Positions 42,686 through 51,043 of a stretch of DNA of 64,000 nucleotides are shown here, one piece after another. Each line of letters opens with the position of its first letter. Position 1 is the first letter of the stretch. Below the pieces are notes generated by a model, which was not told the origin of the DNA, searched no databases, and saw only the letters and a program-made list of their open reading frames with translations. The stretch comes from an uncultured Colwellia sp. (GTDB taxonomy: Bacteria; Pseudomonadota; Gammaproteobacteria; Enterobacterales; Alteromonadaceae). The position numbers and the translations under genes were made by a program. The stretch lies in the NCBI GenBank assembly GCA_913062815.1, contig CAJXWZ010000010.1, positions 62,001-126,000 of the forward strand. The letters are read 5' to 3'.

Positions 42686-43171
42686 TTAATTATCATCGGA
42701 GGAAGAAGCAGTACCACTGCCAGACGACTGTTGTGCAATGTCTTTGATTGCTTGTAAAAACGTAGCGTAGATAGCGACTGATCTTTCACCATTTGCTTTA
42801 ATGTTGGCCGCTAACTCACAAGCTCGATACATTAACTCCCTAGTAATTAATACCGTTGGTGTTCTACCTCCAAGACTGAGTCCAGTCTGATTTTCCTCAC
42901 CACCAAGGCTTTCTCCACCATTTGCTGGTATAGATAGGTTTAATTGATCGCTCTGTTGAACGGTAAAGTCGGGATCTGGAGCCCTGCAGTGTCGTTCATC
43001 TGATGAGGCGGGACTAAAATATACCTCTCTATAGGATGCAGGGATCAACTCAAGATTTACACCACTGCGCTCTACTACTTTTTCTACTTTAGTGCCAGGC
43101 GCCATAGTGGAACAGCCACTTATTAAGGTAACTGACAAAAGTAAAGTGCCAAAGATTGATTTTTTTGACAT
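42686..43171 (-). CDS. Lipoprotein of unknown function
   Basis: The 161-residue protein begins with a lipoprotein signal (IFGTLLLSVTLISGC) and lipobox LISGC at residues 16-20, preceded by an AAGGAGA ribosome-binding site. The mature part contains a SYREVYFSPASSDERHCRAPDPDFT segment, a central low-complexity glycine/asparagine-rich stretch, and an ELMYRACELAANIKANGERSVAIYATFLQAI helix pair. It ends in a serine/glycine/aspartate tail. No family was recognised. It precedes the two-helix membrane-protein gene by 1 nt. Confidence 0.65.
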   Translation of the reverse strand: MSKKSIFGTLLLSVTLISGCSTMAPGTKVEKVVERSGVNLELIPASYREVYFSPASSDERHCRAPDPDFTVQQSDQLNLSIPANGGESLGGEENQTGLSLGGRTPTVLITRELMYRACELAANIKANGERSVAIYATFLQAIKDIAQQSSGSGTASSSDDN

Positions 43172-43417
43172 TAGTTTTCTCCTTTTTATATCTAAGTAGT
43201 CACTGCTGAATGATTACAAAAAAGATTATTTTCTTAATCTCTTGTACGAGATGTTTGAATTCAGGGTGTCTGATTTGGATTTCCGTATTGCTATTGTTTC
43301 TGGCACTTTAAGTCAGAAACCTTGCCTACAGAGTTGTATGCTGCGTGCAAGGTTTAGTACCATTTTAACTTATTCGAAATGAGATTCAGTTGACTTAATG
43401 CACCAAGTCACAACCTC

Positions 43418-44656
43418 CTATTCACATTCTGATATTTTTACACCCATGTCATTCATTATTTTGGAGACATCACTTTTTTGACTTGGTGTACCATGAATGC
43501 TAACAACCTTTGCCCAGCAAGCCATCTTTTTAGCTACGTTAATTCCCATTCCTCTTGGATCGTAATCGTTAGGGGCTTGTTGATAATTGTGAACCGCATA
43601 TTTAATCCGAGCCTTTATTGCATCACCTTCTTTATTATACGGCCCTTCAGCTCTATACATGCCCGATGAGTTGTTATAGTTAGCTGTATCCGGCCTAACA
43701 AACCAATATCTCAACTTTTTTCGGTGACTATAGACAATGGGAAGTGTCTTAAATTTAGAAACCATCATCGTGTGATTAGGAACATCAGTAGTCCAGCTGT
43801 AATCCTTAAACGCAAGTTCCTGTTCAGCGTATGGAGGCACGGTTACTTTAGCCATGGCCTTCATGACACGTTCGTTTGTCTTCTTGTCGTAACTCTTATT
43901 CCATTTAGAGGCAGTGTCCATATCTTCTTGGCAGAATTTATTTTTAATGTTGATTGAATACACCGAACCTTTTTTGCCTAAATATTGCTTTTTAATGGTA
44001 GTTCCAGCATGATTTCCCCACCATTGGCTGTCGGTCTTTAATACACATTTACGAACACCGTTATCGATGAAATCTTGTTGATAAAACTCTCTTAATTTAT
44101 TCAAAGCTGAATTTAGCTTTAGAGTTATATCGCGGGATGCATTTTGTTGAGCATTATTAACAACGCCACTCTCAGCTGTAAAATACATCCATTGGTCGAT
44201 GGCATCTATGTACATTGGCAATAGCTGAAACATGTTTTTTTCTGACATACTGCTAATTACCTTATTTTTAACGTTGTTGGCAAATGCTGTGATTTTAACC
44301 AACCTCCTATCTAGTTTATTCTTTGAATATTCTTCATCACCTTCAATAAACATTGGATAGCTGGTAATTTCATCTTTGAGGTCAAGAAGTGCTTCATGCA
44401 CCTCTTCTATTTTTGCCCTTCCTAATGAATCATCTACTGCAGCGATGATTTCGACCTTGGTCAGCGGCTTTGGCAATGCTTCACTTTTACTAAATATAGA
44501 TTTCATTTCATTGCCAGCAAGGCTGCCAACAATAGAAACCACCGCTCTGGTGGCTACTTGTTTTGCAATATCATCTCCAGAGGCCTGGACAGCAGTGTGA
44601 CTTATTAAGCCAAATAACAAGGCTGCGCCTGTTACCACAGGTATAAATTTTTTCAT
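43418..44656 (-). CDS. Exported protein of unknown function
   Basis: The protein has a signal peptide (MKKFIPVVTGAALLFGLISHTAVQA, with cleavage after VQA). An upstream in-frame ATG at 44668 overlaps the AAAGG site, so 44656 (412 residues) is preferred. The N-terminal half is helical (about 40-180). The C-terminal half has cysteines in GVRKCVLK, KFCQEDM, KMACWAKV and ISECE that could form disulfides. No catalytic motif or family was recognised. It lies 246 nt upstream of the lipoprotein gene on the same strand and may be a functional partner. Confidence 0.6.
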   Translation of the reverse strand: MKKFIPVVTGAALLFGLISHTAVQASGDDIAKQVATRAVVSIVGSLAGNEMKSIFSKSEALPKPLTKVEIIAAVDDSLGRAKIEEVHEALLDLKDEITSYPMFIEGDEEYSKNKLDRRLVKITAFANNVKNKVISSMSEKNMFQLLPMYIDAIDQWMYFTAESGVVNNAQQNASRDITLKLNSALNKLREFYQQDFIDNGVRKCVLKTDSQWWGNHAGTTIKKQYLGKKGSVYSINIKNKFCQEDMDTASKWNKSYDKKTNERVMKAMAKVTVPPYAEQELAFKDYSWTTDVPNHTMMVSKFKTLPIVYSHRKKLRYWFVRPDTANYNNSSGMYRAEGPYNKEGDAIKARIKYAVHNYQQAPNDYDPRGMGINVAKKMACWAKVVSIHGTPSQKSDVSKIMNDMGVKISECE

Positions 44657-44940
44657 TGTTATTGTCATCCTTTAATCATTAATGTCCCAACAGAACAAAA
44701 TATCAAGCGCATTAAGTTTGCAACATATATAAATACACTTAATTGATGTGCCCAGAAATCTGCTTAAAAACATCTTTCTAGTTTCTACGCTACATAACTT
44801 AGCGCAGTAAGGAATTTTGAATTTGTAATATTGAGCCAATAACTTGACTTAACGGGCCATTTTTTAAAACAGCACAAAGAATAAGGCCTGTAGCATTGTT
44901 CTTTTAAAAGAAAGTGAATTGATTTAGCGAAAATAAGTTC

Positions 44941-47900
44941 TTATGTGACTCTATTTAACACTCTATCTGCTATGGCAGTAGGAGGCTTGCCATAGAATTT
45001 TTTAAAGGTTCGAGAAAAGTACGACAAACTTTCGTAACCGGTTCCATACGCAATTTCGCTAACATTAAGTTTATTTTCATTGAGTAATTTAAGCGCTATC
45101 TGCATCCGAATTTCAGTGATAAATTGCCCAGCAGATTGCTGGCATTCTTGCTGACATTTACGACTTAGTGACCGCCTACTTAACGCCATTGCTTGTGCCA
45201 TAACATCAATATTGAAGCCCGGATTAGTCAAGTTTTGCATGACTTCATTTCGCATTTTATCCACGAAACTAGGCTCACTTTTATCCAGTATCAATTCCGT
45301 TGTTAATGACAGGGCCAGTTCGGCTTGAATTTCTTCACGGATCATCTTCCTGTTTCTAATTAACCCATCGATTCGGGCGATCAGCTCAGAAGTATCAAAA
45401 GGTTTACTCATGTAGTCATCTGCACCAGTTTGCAATCCTTCAACTGTTTCACGTTTACCTGATTTTGCGCTTAACATAATAATGGGAGTTGTACTGGTGA
45501 GTTTGTTGTTTCTGATTTCAGCGAGCATTTCCAAACCGTTCATTTTAGGCATCATCACATCAGAAATGATTAAGTCGGGTAACATTGATAAAGTTTTAGC
45601 CAGACCTTCAGCACCGTCACAAGCTTGAATAATTCGAAAATAGCCTGACAACTTGAGGGAAATAAAATGTCGTAACTCATTATTGTCGTCAACCACAAGT
45701 ACCGTGGTGATATCTTTTTCGTTCTGGGAAAGTTGCTCTTTTGCAAGTGTCTCTTTGTTAATTAATTCGGGGAATTGTACCTCTGGTAATATAGGTACTT
45801 CATTAGCACTGGGTAAGACGCTATTTTCATGCAATTGCGAAGCATCAAAGTGTTCATGGCCGCGTTTCAGCCACAATGTAAAGCAGCATCCTTGTCCAAG
45901 GTGACTGACCAAATCGACTTTCCCGTGATGTAATTCCATCAGCTCTCTAATTAATGCTAAACCAATTCCTGTACCAGGTTGGCTGATTTTCTCTGATGAT
46001 TTTCCCTGATAAAACCGCTCAAATAGTTTATCTTGCAATTCAAGTTCAACCCCAGCGCCGTTATCTTTGACTTCAATGCCTAGCCGTGATTGCTGTTTGA
46101 CTATGGATATGACTATCTGGGTTTGTGGACCACTGTATTTAATTGCGTTAGACAGCAAATTGGAAATACATTTGTCCAATTGATCTCGGTCGAAATACAT
46201 CATTGCTGGATTTTTAGAATTGCGTATTGTAATAGTCTGCTGATGTTGCGTTGCCCAGTTGTTGAACCTTGGTACTACTAAATTGATCAATTCAGCAATA
46301 TCGTACTCGGCTATGTGTAATGGAAATTGTCCAGCATCTAAGCGATTAATATCTAATATGTGACCCACCAATTCAAGCATTTTGTTGGCATTTCTCAGCG
46401 CCGTTTCTACTGGAAAAGCCACTGGTTGCTTAAGCTCAGGATGTTCTCTTAACAAATCTTGCAATGGCGCAATTGTCAAAGTCAATGGTGTGCGAAATTC
46501 ATGGGATACGTTGGCAAAGAAACGTTCTTTTAGAATTTGCTGTTGCTCCAACTCAGCTAATTTATCGTTAATTTCGTGGGTTCGTCTCGTGACAGTTTCT
46601 TCTAACATCAGATTCTGTATTTTCAGTTTACTGGTACGCCAGCGTTGGGTTAACCAACCAGTCAAAGTTAATAAACTGATAAGGGCTAACACATAACCCC
46701 CCCAAGCTAATTGACTTAAATACCAAGCAGGTTTGACGTAAAACATCAGTTCATTTTGATAAATACGCTGCCAATCATCCTGTGCTTCCACTTGGAACCG
46801 ATAATCGCCACCGGACAACAAAGTAAAGTCTTTATGATGTTCCTTTGCCCATTCGCTCCATTTGTTATGCCCACTACCAAGTAGTCTTTGTCGATATAAA
46901 GTAGGGTTCAATATACTGTTATTGCTCAGCGCAAAATCGATACGAATGGAGTTATTAGTCTGATCCAGTTTGATAGAGTCAGTATCAAAAAGCTGGCCAC
47001 CATCAATAACCGCTTTGCTGTCAAGATTGGTTATGTAACGTATGTTTAATTTACCTTTGAGTGGTACTTGCTCAGCTAAATTAACATTTGCGCGATACAC
47101 TTCCCCCGAATTTTGGGCAAACCAAATAATTTCATCGGATTTACTCGTGAAATCTTTAAGTCCGCCACTAGCAAAAGGAGCAAACAATTTCGAATGCTCA
47201 GTCCAAACTCCGTTTTTGTTTTTTTCAACATAACCAGATTGTTGCCCAATGCGGAACCAAATACGCCCTTTACCATCCTCAAAAATACGAAAAACGTCTT
47301 CTTTATGGGTCGTAAAAATTGCAGGGAATCCAGAGATAAACTGTAAAAACGGTGTGCGATCTTGCCGATAATCCATTAAGCCATTGCTAGTGGCTATAAC
47401 CACACCAGATGATAATTTAAAGGGCATAACGTTGCCCGGACCTAACCCATCGGTGCCCATGAACTTGTTGATCTTAGTTTGCCGGTCTGCAAATTGCGCG
47501 TTTTCAATACGGTATAGTTCCTGACTAGTGGTGCCCGCCCAAATCACGCCGCTATCTTCGATGGCAACAAATTCCAATTCATCAACTGTGTTGGCAACCT
47601 TATTTGAAGTCCACTTGCCATCAGAGTATTCAACCAGAAATAAGCCCTCATAAGTACTGACCACAAGAATACCTGTTACCGGATCAATTTTTAACGATCT
47701 CACCCAGTCAGTTTGAAGGACATTTTCAAATGCTTGGTTAGCGGTATCGATAGAGCGTACGAATAGTCCTCCTGAGCCGCCATAAAGAAAGTAATTTTTA
47801 TATTCCAATGCATCGAAATAAATCTCTTTACTGGGAATTGAAGATTCGAACGTAGCGGGTGCATAACCTGATTCCCTTGCTTTGATATGGAATACGCCAT

Positions 47901-48990
47901 CGCCAGTAGCGACGATCTTTCCGGCAATAGGTACTAGTCGGTCAATAATAGTGGATTGAGTTCCTGGCTTAAATGCACTGACTTTATGAGGTGGGGTCAT
48001 TTTGGTGATATTGGGAATTCCGGATAACCAAATACTGCCCTGTTGGTCCTCTAACACCGAATAAAGCTTATTTGCACCTAAGTTGTGTTGTTCAAGATAA
48101 TGGGCAACCAGTTGCAGTGAACTGTCAAGAATGAATAGATCGCCTTGTAGAGATACCAGATAATAATAGCCATCGCGAGCCTGAATGGCACTGTATAATT
48201 GATTATTTGGGCCAAATAGCTGACTATCGACCCGTTTCTCAAGGGTATTGGTTAACTTTTCAAAGATACCATCTGAAGAAGTGACAACTACCAGCTTATT
48301 GTTATTATTATAAAAAACACTGCGTACAAAGGCTTTTGTAGGTAACACTAAACCGGTATTTTCAATGTTAAATATCGGTGCTGTAGAAGAAGTATCTACG
48401 TTTATTGCATATAATGACTCTTCATTGAGGGTCTTGTAAACAAAGCCGTTATCTGAAGCGAAAATACGGTGATTACCACCGGGGGCATTTTTAACTATGT
48501 GGACTTGCTTGCCATCCCAAAAATACAGCCCTTTATTGGTGACGAACATCACACCATCTTTATTGGCTGCAGTTGACCATACTTCACCAAACTGACGTTG
48601 CTCTGCAGTCCAGTCTTTGACTAAGGAAGTAAACTGAAGTTTTCCTAGAGCATTTGGTTGATAAACACCTAAATCATCAATGGTGCCAGCATAGATATGG
48701 CCATCTCGCCAAAGGCTTATCGACCGAACCCGTGAATTATTAGGTGTGTTATAGAGATGCCACTGTTCACCATCCCATTCTGTGATGCCTATACCTGTTC
48801 CAGAGTAAATTAGGCCATTTTCAGCCTGAGTAAGATACCAATTTTGGTCACTACCGCCATGTTCCTTAATACCAAATGTTTGTGTAACAGGAAGGCCTAC
48901 TTCACTGTATTGGCTCGCGTGAACTACATTTATATAAACAAGTAAAAACAATATAAGCAGTTTAAATTTAGCCATAAATACAAAAGTCAT
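44941..48990 (-). CDS. Hybrid two-component system: sensor kinase, receiver and AraC output in one protein
   Basis: The 1349-residue protein combines, in order: a signal peptide (about 1-25); a periplasmic sensor of repeated two-component-propeller units (about 30-690); a Y_Y_Y-like beta domain (about 690-750); one membrane helix (about 762-785); a HisKA domain with phospho-accepting H830 in SHEFRTPL; an HATPase_c domain (N-box about 944, DNGAG about 976, PGTGIGLAL about 1005); a receiver (1097-1215) with D1144; and a C-terminal AraC HTH (about 1245-1345). This is the HTCS layout best known from Bacteroidetes glycan utilisation. Its target genes are not evident: neighbours are an unknown envelope gene and an efflux regulator. 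Confidence 0.9.
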   Translation of the reverse strand: MTFVFMAKFKLLILFLLVYINVVHASQYSEVGLPVTQTFGIKEHGGSDQNWYLTQAENGLIYSGTGIGITEWDGEQWHLYNTPNNSRVRSISLWRDGHIYAGTIDDLGVYQPNALGKLQFTSLVKDWTAEQRQFGEVWSTAANKDGVMFVTNKGLYFWDGKQVHIVKNAPGGNHRIFASDNGFVYKTLNEESLYAINVDTSSTAPIFNIENTGLVLPTKAFVRSVFYNNNNKLVVVTSSDGIFEKLTNTLEKRVDSQLFGPNNQLYSAIQARDGYYYLVSLQGDLFILDSSLQLVAHYLEQHNLGANKLYSVLEDQQGSIWLSGIPNITKMTPPHKVSAFKPGTQSTIIDRLVPIAGKIVATGDGVFHIKARESGYAPATFESSIPSKEIYFDALEYKNYFLYGGSGGLFVRSIDTANQAFENVLQTDWVRSLKIDPVTGILVVSTYEGLFLVEYSDGKWTSNKVANTVDELEFVAIEDSGVIWAGTTSQELYRIENAQFADRQTKINKFMGTDGLGPGNVMPFKLSSGVVIATSNGLMDYRQDRTPFLQFISGFPAIFTTHKEDVFRIFEDGKGRIWFRIGQQSGYVEKNKNGVWTEHSKLFAPFASGGLKDFTSKSDEIIWFAQNSGEVYRANVNLAEQVPLKGKLNIRYITNLDSKAVIDGGQLFDTDSIKLDQTNNSIRIDFALSNNSILNPTLYRQRLLGSGHNKWSEWAKEHHKDFTLLSGGDYRFQVEAQDDWQRIYQNELMFYVKPAWYLSQLAWGGYVLALISLLTLTGWLTQRWRTSKLKIQNLMLEETVTRRTHEINDKLAELEQQQILKERFFANVSHEFRTPLTLTIAPLQDLLREHPELKQPVAFPVETALRNANKMLELVGHILDINRLDAGQFPLHIAEYDIAELINLVVPRFNNWATQHQQTITIRNSKNPAMMYFDRDQLDKCISNLLSNAIKYSGPQTQIVISIVKQQSRLGIEVKDNGAGVELELQDKLFERFYQGKSSEKISQPGTGIGLALIRELMELHHGKVDLVSHLGQGCCFTLWLKRGHEHFDASQLHENSVLPSANEVPILPEVQFPELINKETLAKEQLSQNEKDITTVLVVDDNNELRHFISLKLSGYFRIIQACDGAEGLAKTLSMLPDLIISDVMMPKMNGLEMLAEIRNNKLTSTTPIIMLSAKSGKRETVEGLQTGADDYMSKPFDTSELIARIDGLIRNRKMIREEIQAELALSLTTELILDKSEPSFVDKMRNEVMQNLTNPGFNIDVMAQAMALSRRSLSRKCQQECQQSAGQFITEIRMQIALKLLNENKLNVSEIAYGTGYESLSYFSRTFKKFYGKPPTAIADRVLNRVT

Positions 48991-49311
48991 TATAATCCGT
49001 AAGTTATGAGTATTTAGAGTACGTGATATTAAGTTTTATACAATACAAATAGTCAAACAATCATAGTTGTCGTTAGACAAAGACGGGCAAACATTATTAT
49101 CACTACACAATAACGGTAATTATTCCGTTCTTACAGTTAATTCATTTTCATCTAATGTGAAGTAACCACTTTTAGCAACATTTTTTTACTTAAGCTCGCT
49201 TGCTAAACTTTAACGTTTTAGCTATTCTACACTCAAAATATGACCAGCGGTCATATTTTGACTTATAGTCTTGTTGTGACTATGAGTTTCAAAAAACATT
49301 AGGTCTGAGAA
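48991..49311. other. 321-bp intergenic region between HTCS and TetR genes
   Basis: This region contains the divergent promoters of the hybrid kinase and TetR genes. It holds the 27-bp TetR-type palindrome at 49234-49260. The rest is AT-rich without recognised elements. Confidence 0.6.
49234..49260. promoter_or_regulatory. TetR-family operator palindrome
   Basis: CAAAATATGACC (49234-49245) and GGTCATATTTTG (49249-49260) form a perfect 12-bp inverted repeat with a 3-nt centre, 51 nt upstream of the TetR ATG. TGACC-N3-GGTCA cores are typical of AcrR/TetR-type operators. It should mediate autoregulation and control of the RND operon. Confidence 0.8.
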
Positions 49312-49986
49312 ATGAGTGAATCAAGAAAAGAGCGTGCATTCAAGTTGCGTGAAATTGAAATTTTAGAAACAGCTACAAAGCTATTTAGTGAACATGGCCT
49401 CGACAATGTCACCGTTGCAGATATCGCCAAAACCACGGATATAGGCAAAGGTACAATTTACAAACACTTTGTTAGTAAAGATGTCATTTTAGCGAGAATT
49501 GCTAACGACTTTTCACTTGAGGTACTTGAACTTGTTAATGGCATTGATGAATCGAAGTCGTGCTTTTTTCAAATGCGCCAAATGTTCGAAATATGTTTCA
49601 AAGCACACGTAGAATTTCCCTTGATGAATGAAGTGTGCCGACTCTATCAACAACCTAGTTTTCTTGAACGGCTACCAGATGAATATCAAGCGCGATGGAT
49701 GGCTATCGAGAAAGAATATTTTATTGTCTTAAACCGAATTTGTGAAGAAGGGAAACGCAATAACGAGTTGCCAGACTTATCGGTAGAAGAGCTCATTTTA
49801 GGCGCTCATGCAACTTTTATGGGAGCTTTGGAAATGCTTCATAGTCAAAACCTGCAGTGTTTTACCGATGCTCCCCAAATTTCACAACAACGATTTGTTG
49901 ACATTATTATCAATTTTACCATGACAGGGTTATTTGGTCGCCGTTTTGAAGAACAGCAATCAACCCAAGGAGAATCTCATGAATAA
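49312..49986 (+). CDS. TetR/AcrR-family repressor of the first RND efflux operon
   Basis: The 224-residue protein has the TetR HTH (VTVADIAKTTDIGKGTIYKHF, about 28-48) in the first 55 residues and an all-helical ligand-binding domain after it. A perfect palindrome with TGACC-N3-GGTCA lies 51 nt upstream of its ATG. The next gene, the membrane-fusion protein, starts inside its last codons (ATGAATAA overlap of 8 nt). TetR, adaptor and pump are therefore one transcript, and the regulator is likely a ligand-responsive repressor of its own efflux system. Confidence 0.9.
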   Translation: MSESRKERAFKLREIEILETATKLFSEHGLDNVTVADIAKTTDIGKGTIYKHFVSKDVILARIANDFSLEVLELVNGIDESKSCFFQMRQMFEICFKAHVEFPLMNEVCRLYQQPSFLERLPDEYQARWMAIEKEYFIVLNRICEEGKRNNELPDLSVEELILGAHATFMGALEMLHSQNLQCFTDAPQISQQRFVDIIINFTMTGLFGRRFEEQQSTQGESHE

Positions 49987-51034
49987 GTCCATTTTAATGG
50001 CACTTGGCTTAACCGGCCTTTTAATCATCTGGATGCTATCAGGTAATCAGGAGCAAACCGTTAATCCGCAGGCGAGCAACATATCAGAAGAAAGCACATT
50101 GATGAACGTTGTTGTTAGTCCATCAACTGCGCAAACTGTCTCTAAAAAAGTGACGGTGCAAGGTCAAGTTGAACCTAATCGTAAGCTGTCTTTAAAAACT
50201 GAACTAGACGGTAAAATAGCAGCACTGCCAGTAACCTTAGGTAGCCGTGTAGAACAAGGGCAAATACTTGCAAAAATTGAATTAAGAGCACGTTTAGCAC
50301 AACGTGAACAAGCTATCGCTAATGTAAAATTTCAACAACAAGAACTCGCCGCCACAAAACAACTCTTTGCCAAAAAACTTGAATCCGGTAGTCGGTTAAG
50401 CCTTAACGAAGCAAACTTGGCCGCCGCTAAAGCGACTCTTGAACAAATAGAAATTGAAATCGATAATGCCACTATTACAGCTCCTTTCGCAGGCGTTTAT
50501 GATCGCCGCTATGTCGAGCTAGGTGACTATTTAGATAAAGGCCAACAAGTTGTTTCTTTAGTCGATGATTTAAAGCTAAAAATCACCGCAATGGTACCTC
50601 AACAACAAGTTGAACACTTAATTTTAGGACAAGAAGTCATTGCTACCTTAATCAACGGTGAACAGCTTTCAGGCCCGTTAACTTTTATTTCTGCAACCTC
50701 TGATACCAATACTCGCAGTTACCGCGTTGAAGTGCTAATTGAAAACAGTGAACATCGACGTATTGTTGGCATGACTGCCACACTAGCAATACCGGTGAAT
50801 GAAACTCAAGGTCACTTAGTGAATGCATCGACTATCAGCTTAGATAAACAAGGCCGTTTACAAGTAAAAGCAATTGATGATGACAATAAAGTAGTCGCTT
50901 ATGTGGTTGATATTGTTCGCACTGATGCAGACAAAATCTGGCTATCGGGTCTGCCAAAGCAATTGAATTTGATAACGCTTGGACAAGATTTTGTCGTCGC
51001 TGGGCAAACAGTATCGCCTAGTGAACAAAGTTAG
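49979..51034 (+). CDS. RND efflux periplasmic adaptor (membrane fusion protein), system 1
   Basis: The ATG at 49979 overlaps the TetR stop by 8 nt and has AAGGAGA about 7 nt upstream; a GTG at 49934 is less likely. The 351-residue protein has an N-terminal membrane anchor or signal (about 5-22). HlyD/MFP-type domains follow: lipoyl halves around KTELDGKIAALPVTLGSRVEQGQ and TITAPFAGVYDRRYVELGDYLDKGQ, a short helical hairpin, a beta barrel and a membrane-proximal end. It links the pump at 51044 to an outer-membrane channel that is not encoded here. Confidence 0.85.
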   Translation: MNKSILMALGLTGLLIIWMLSGNQEQTVNPQASNISEESTLMNVVVSPSTAQTVSKKVTVQGQVEPNRKLSLKTELDGKIAALPVTLGSRVEQGQILAKIELRARLAQREQAIANVKFQQQELAATKQLFAKKLESGSRLSLNEANLAAAKATLEQIEIEIDNATITAPFAGVYDRRYVELGDYLDKGQQVVSLVDDLKLKITAMVPQQQVEHLILGQEVIATLINGEQLSGPLTFISATSDTNTRSYRVEVLIENSEHRRIVGMTATLAIPVNETQGHLVNASTISLDKQGRLQVKAIDDDNKVVAYVVDIVRTDADKIWLSGLPKQLNLITLGQDFVVAGQTVSPSEQS

Positions 51035-51043
51035 GAGAAGGTA

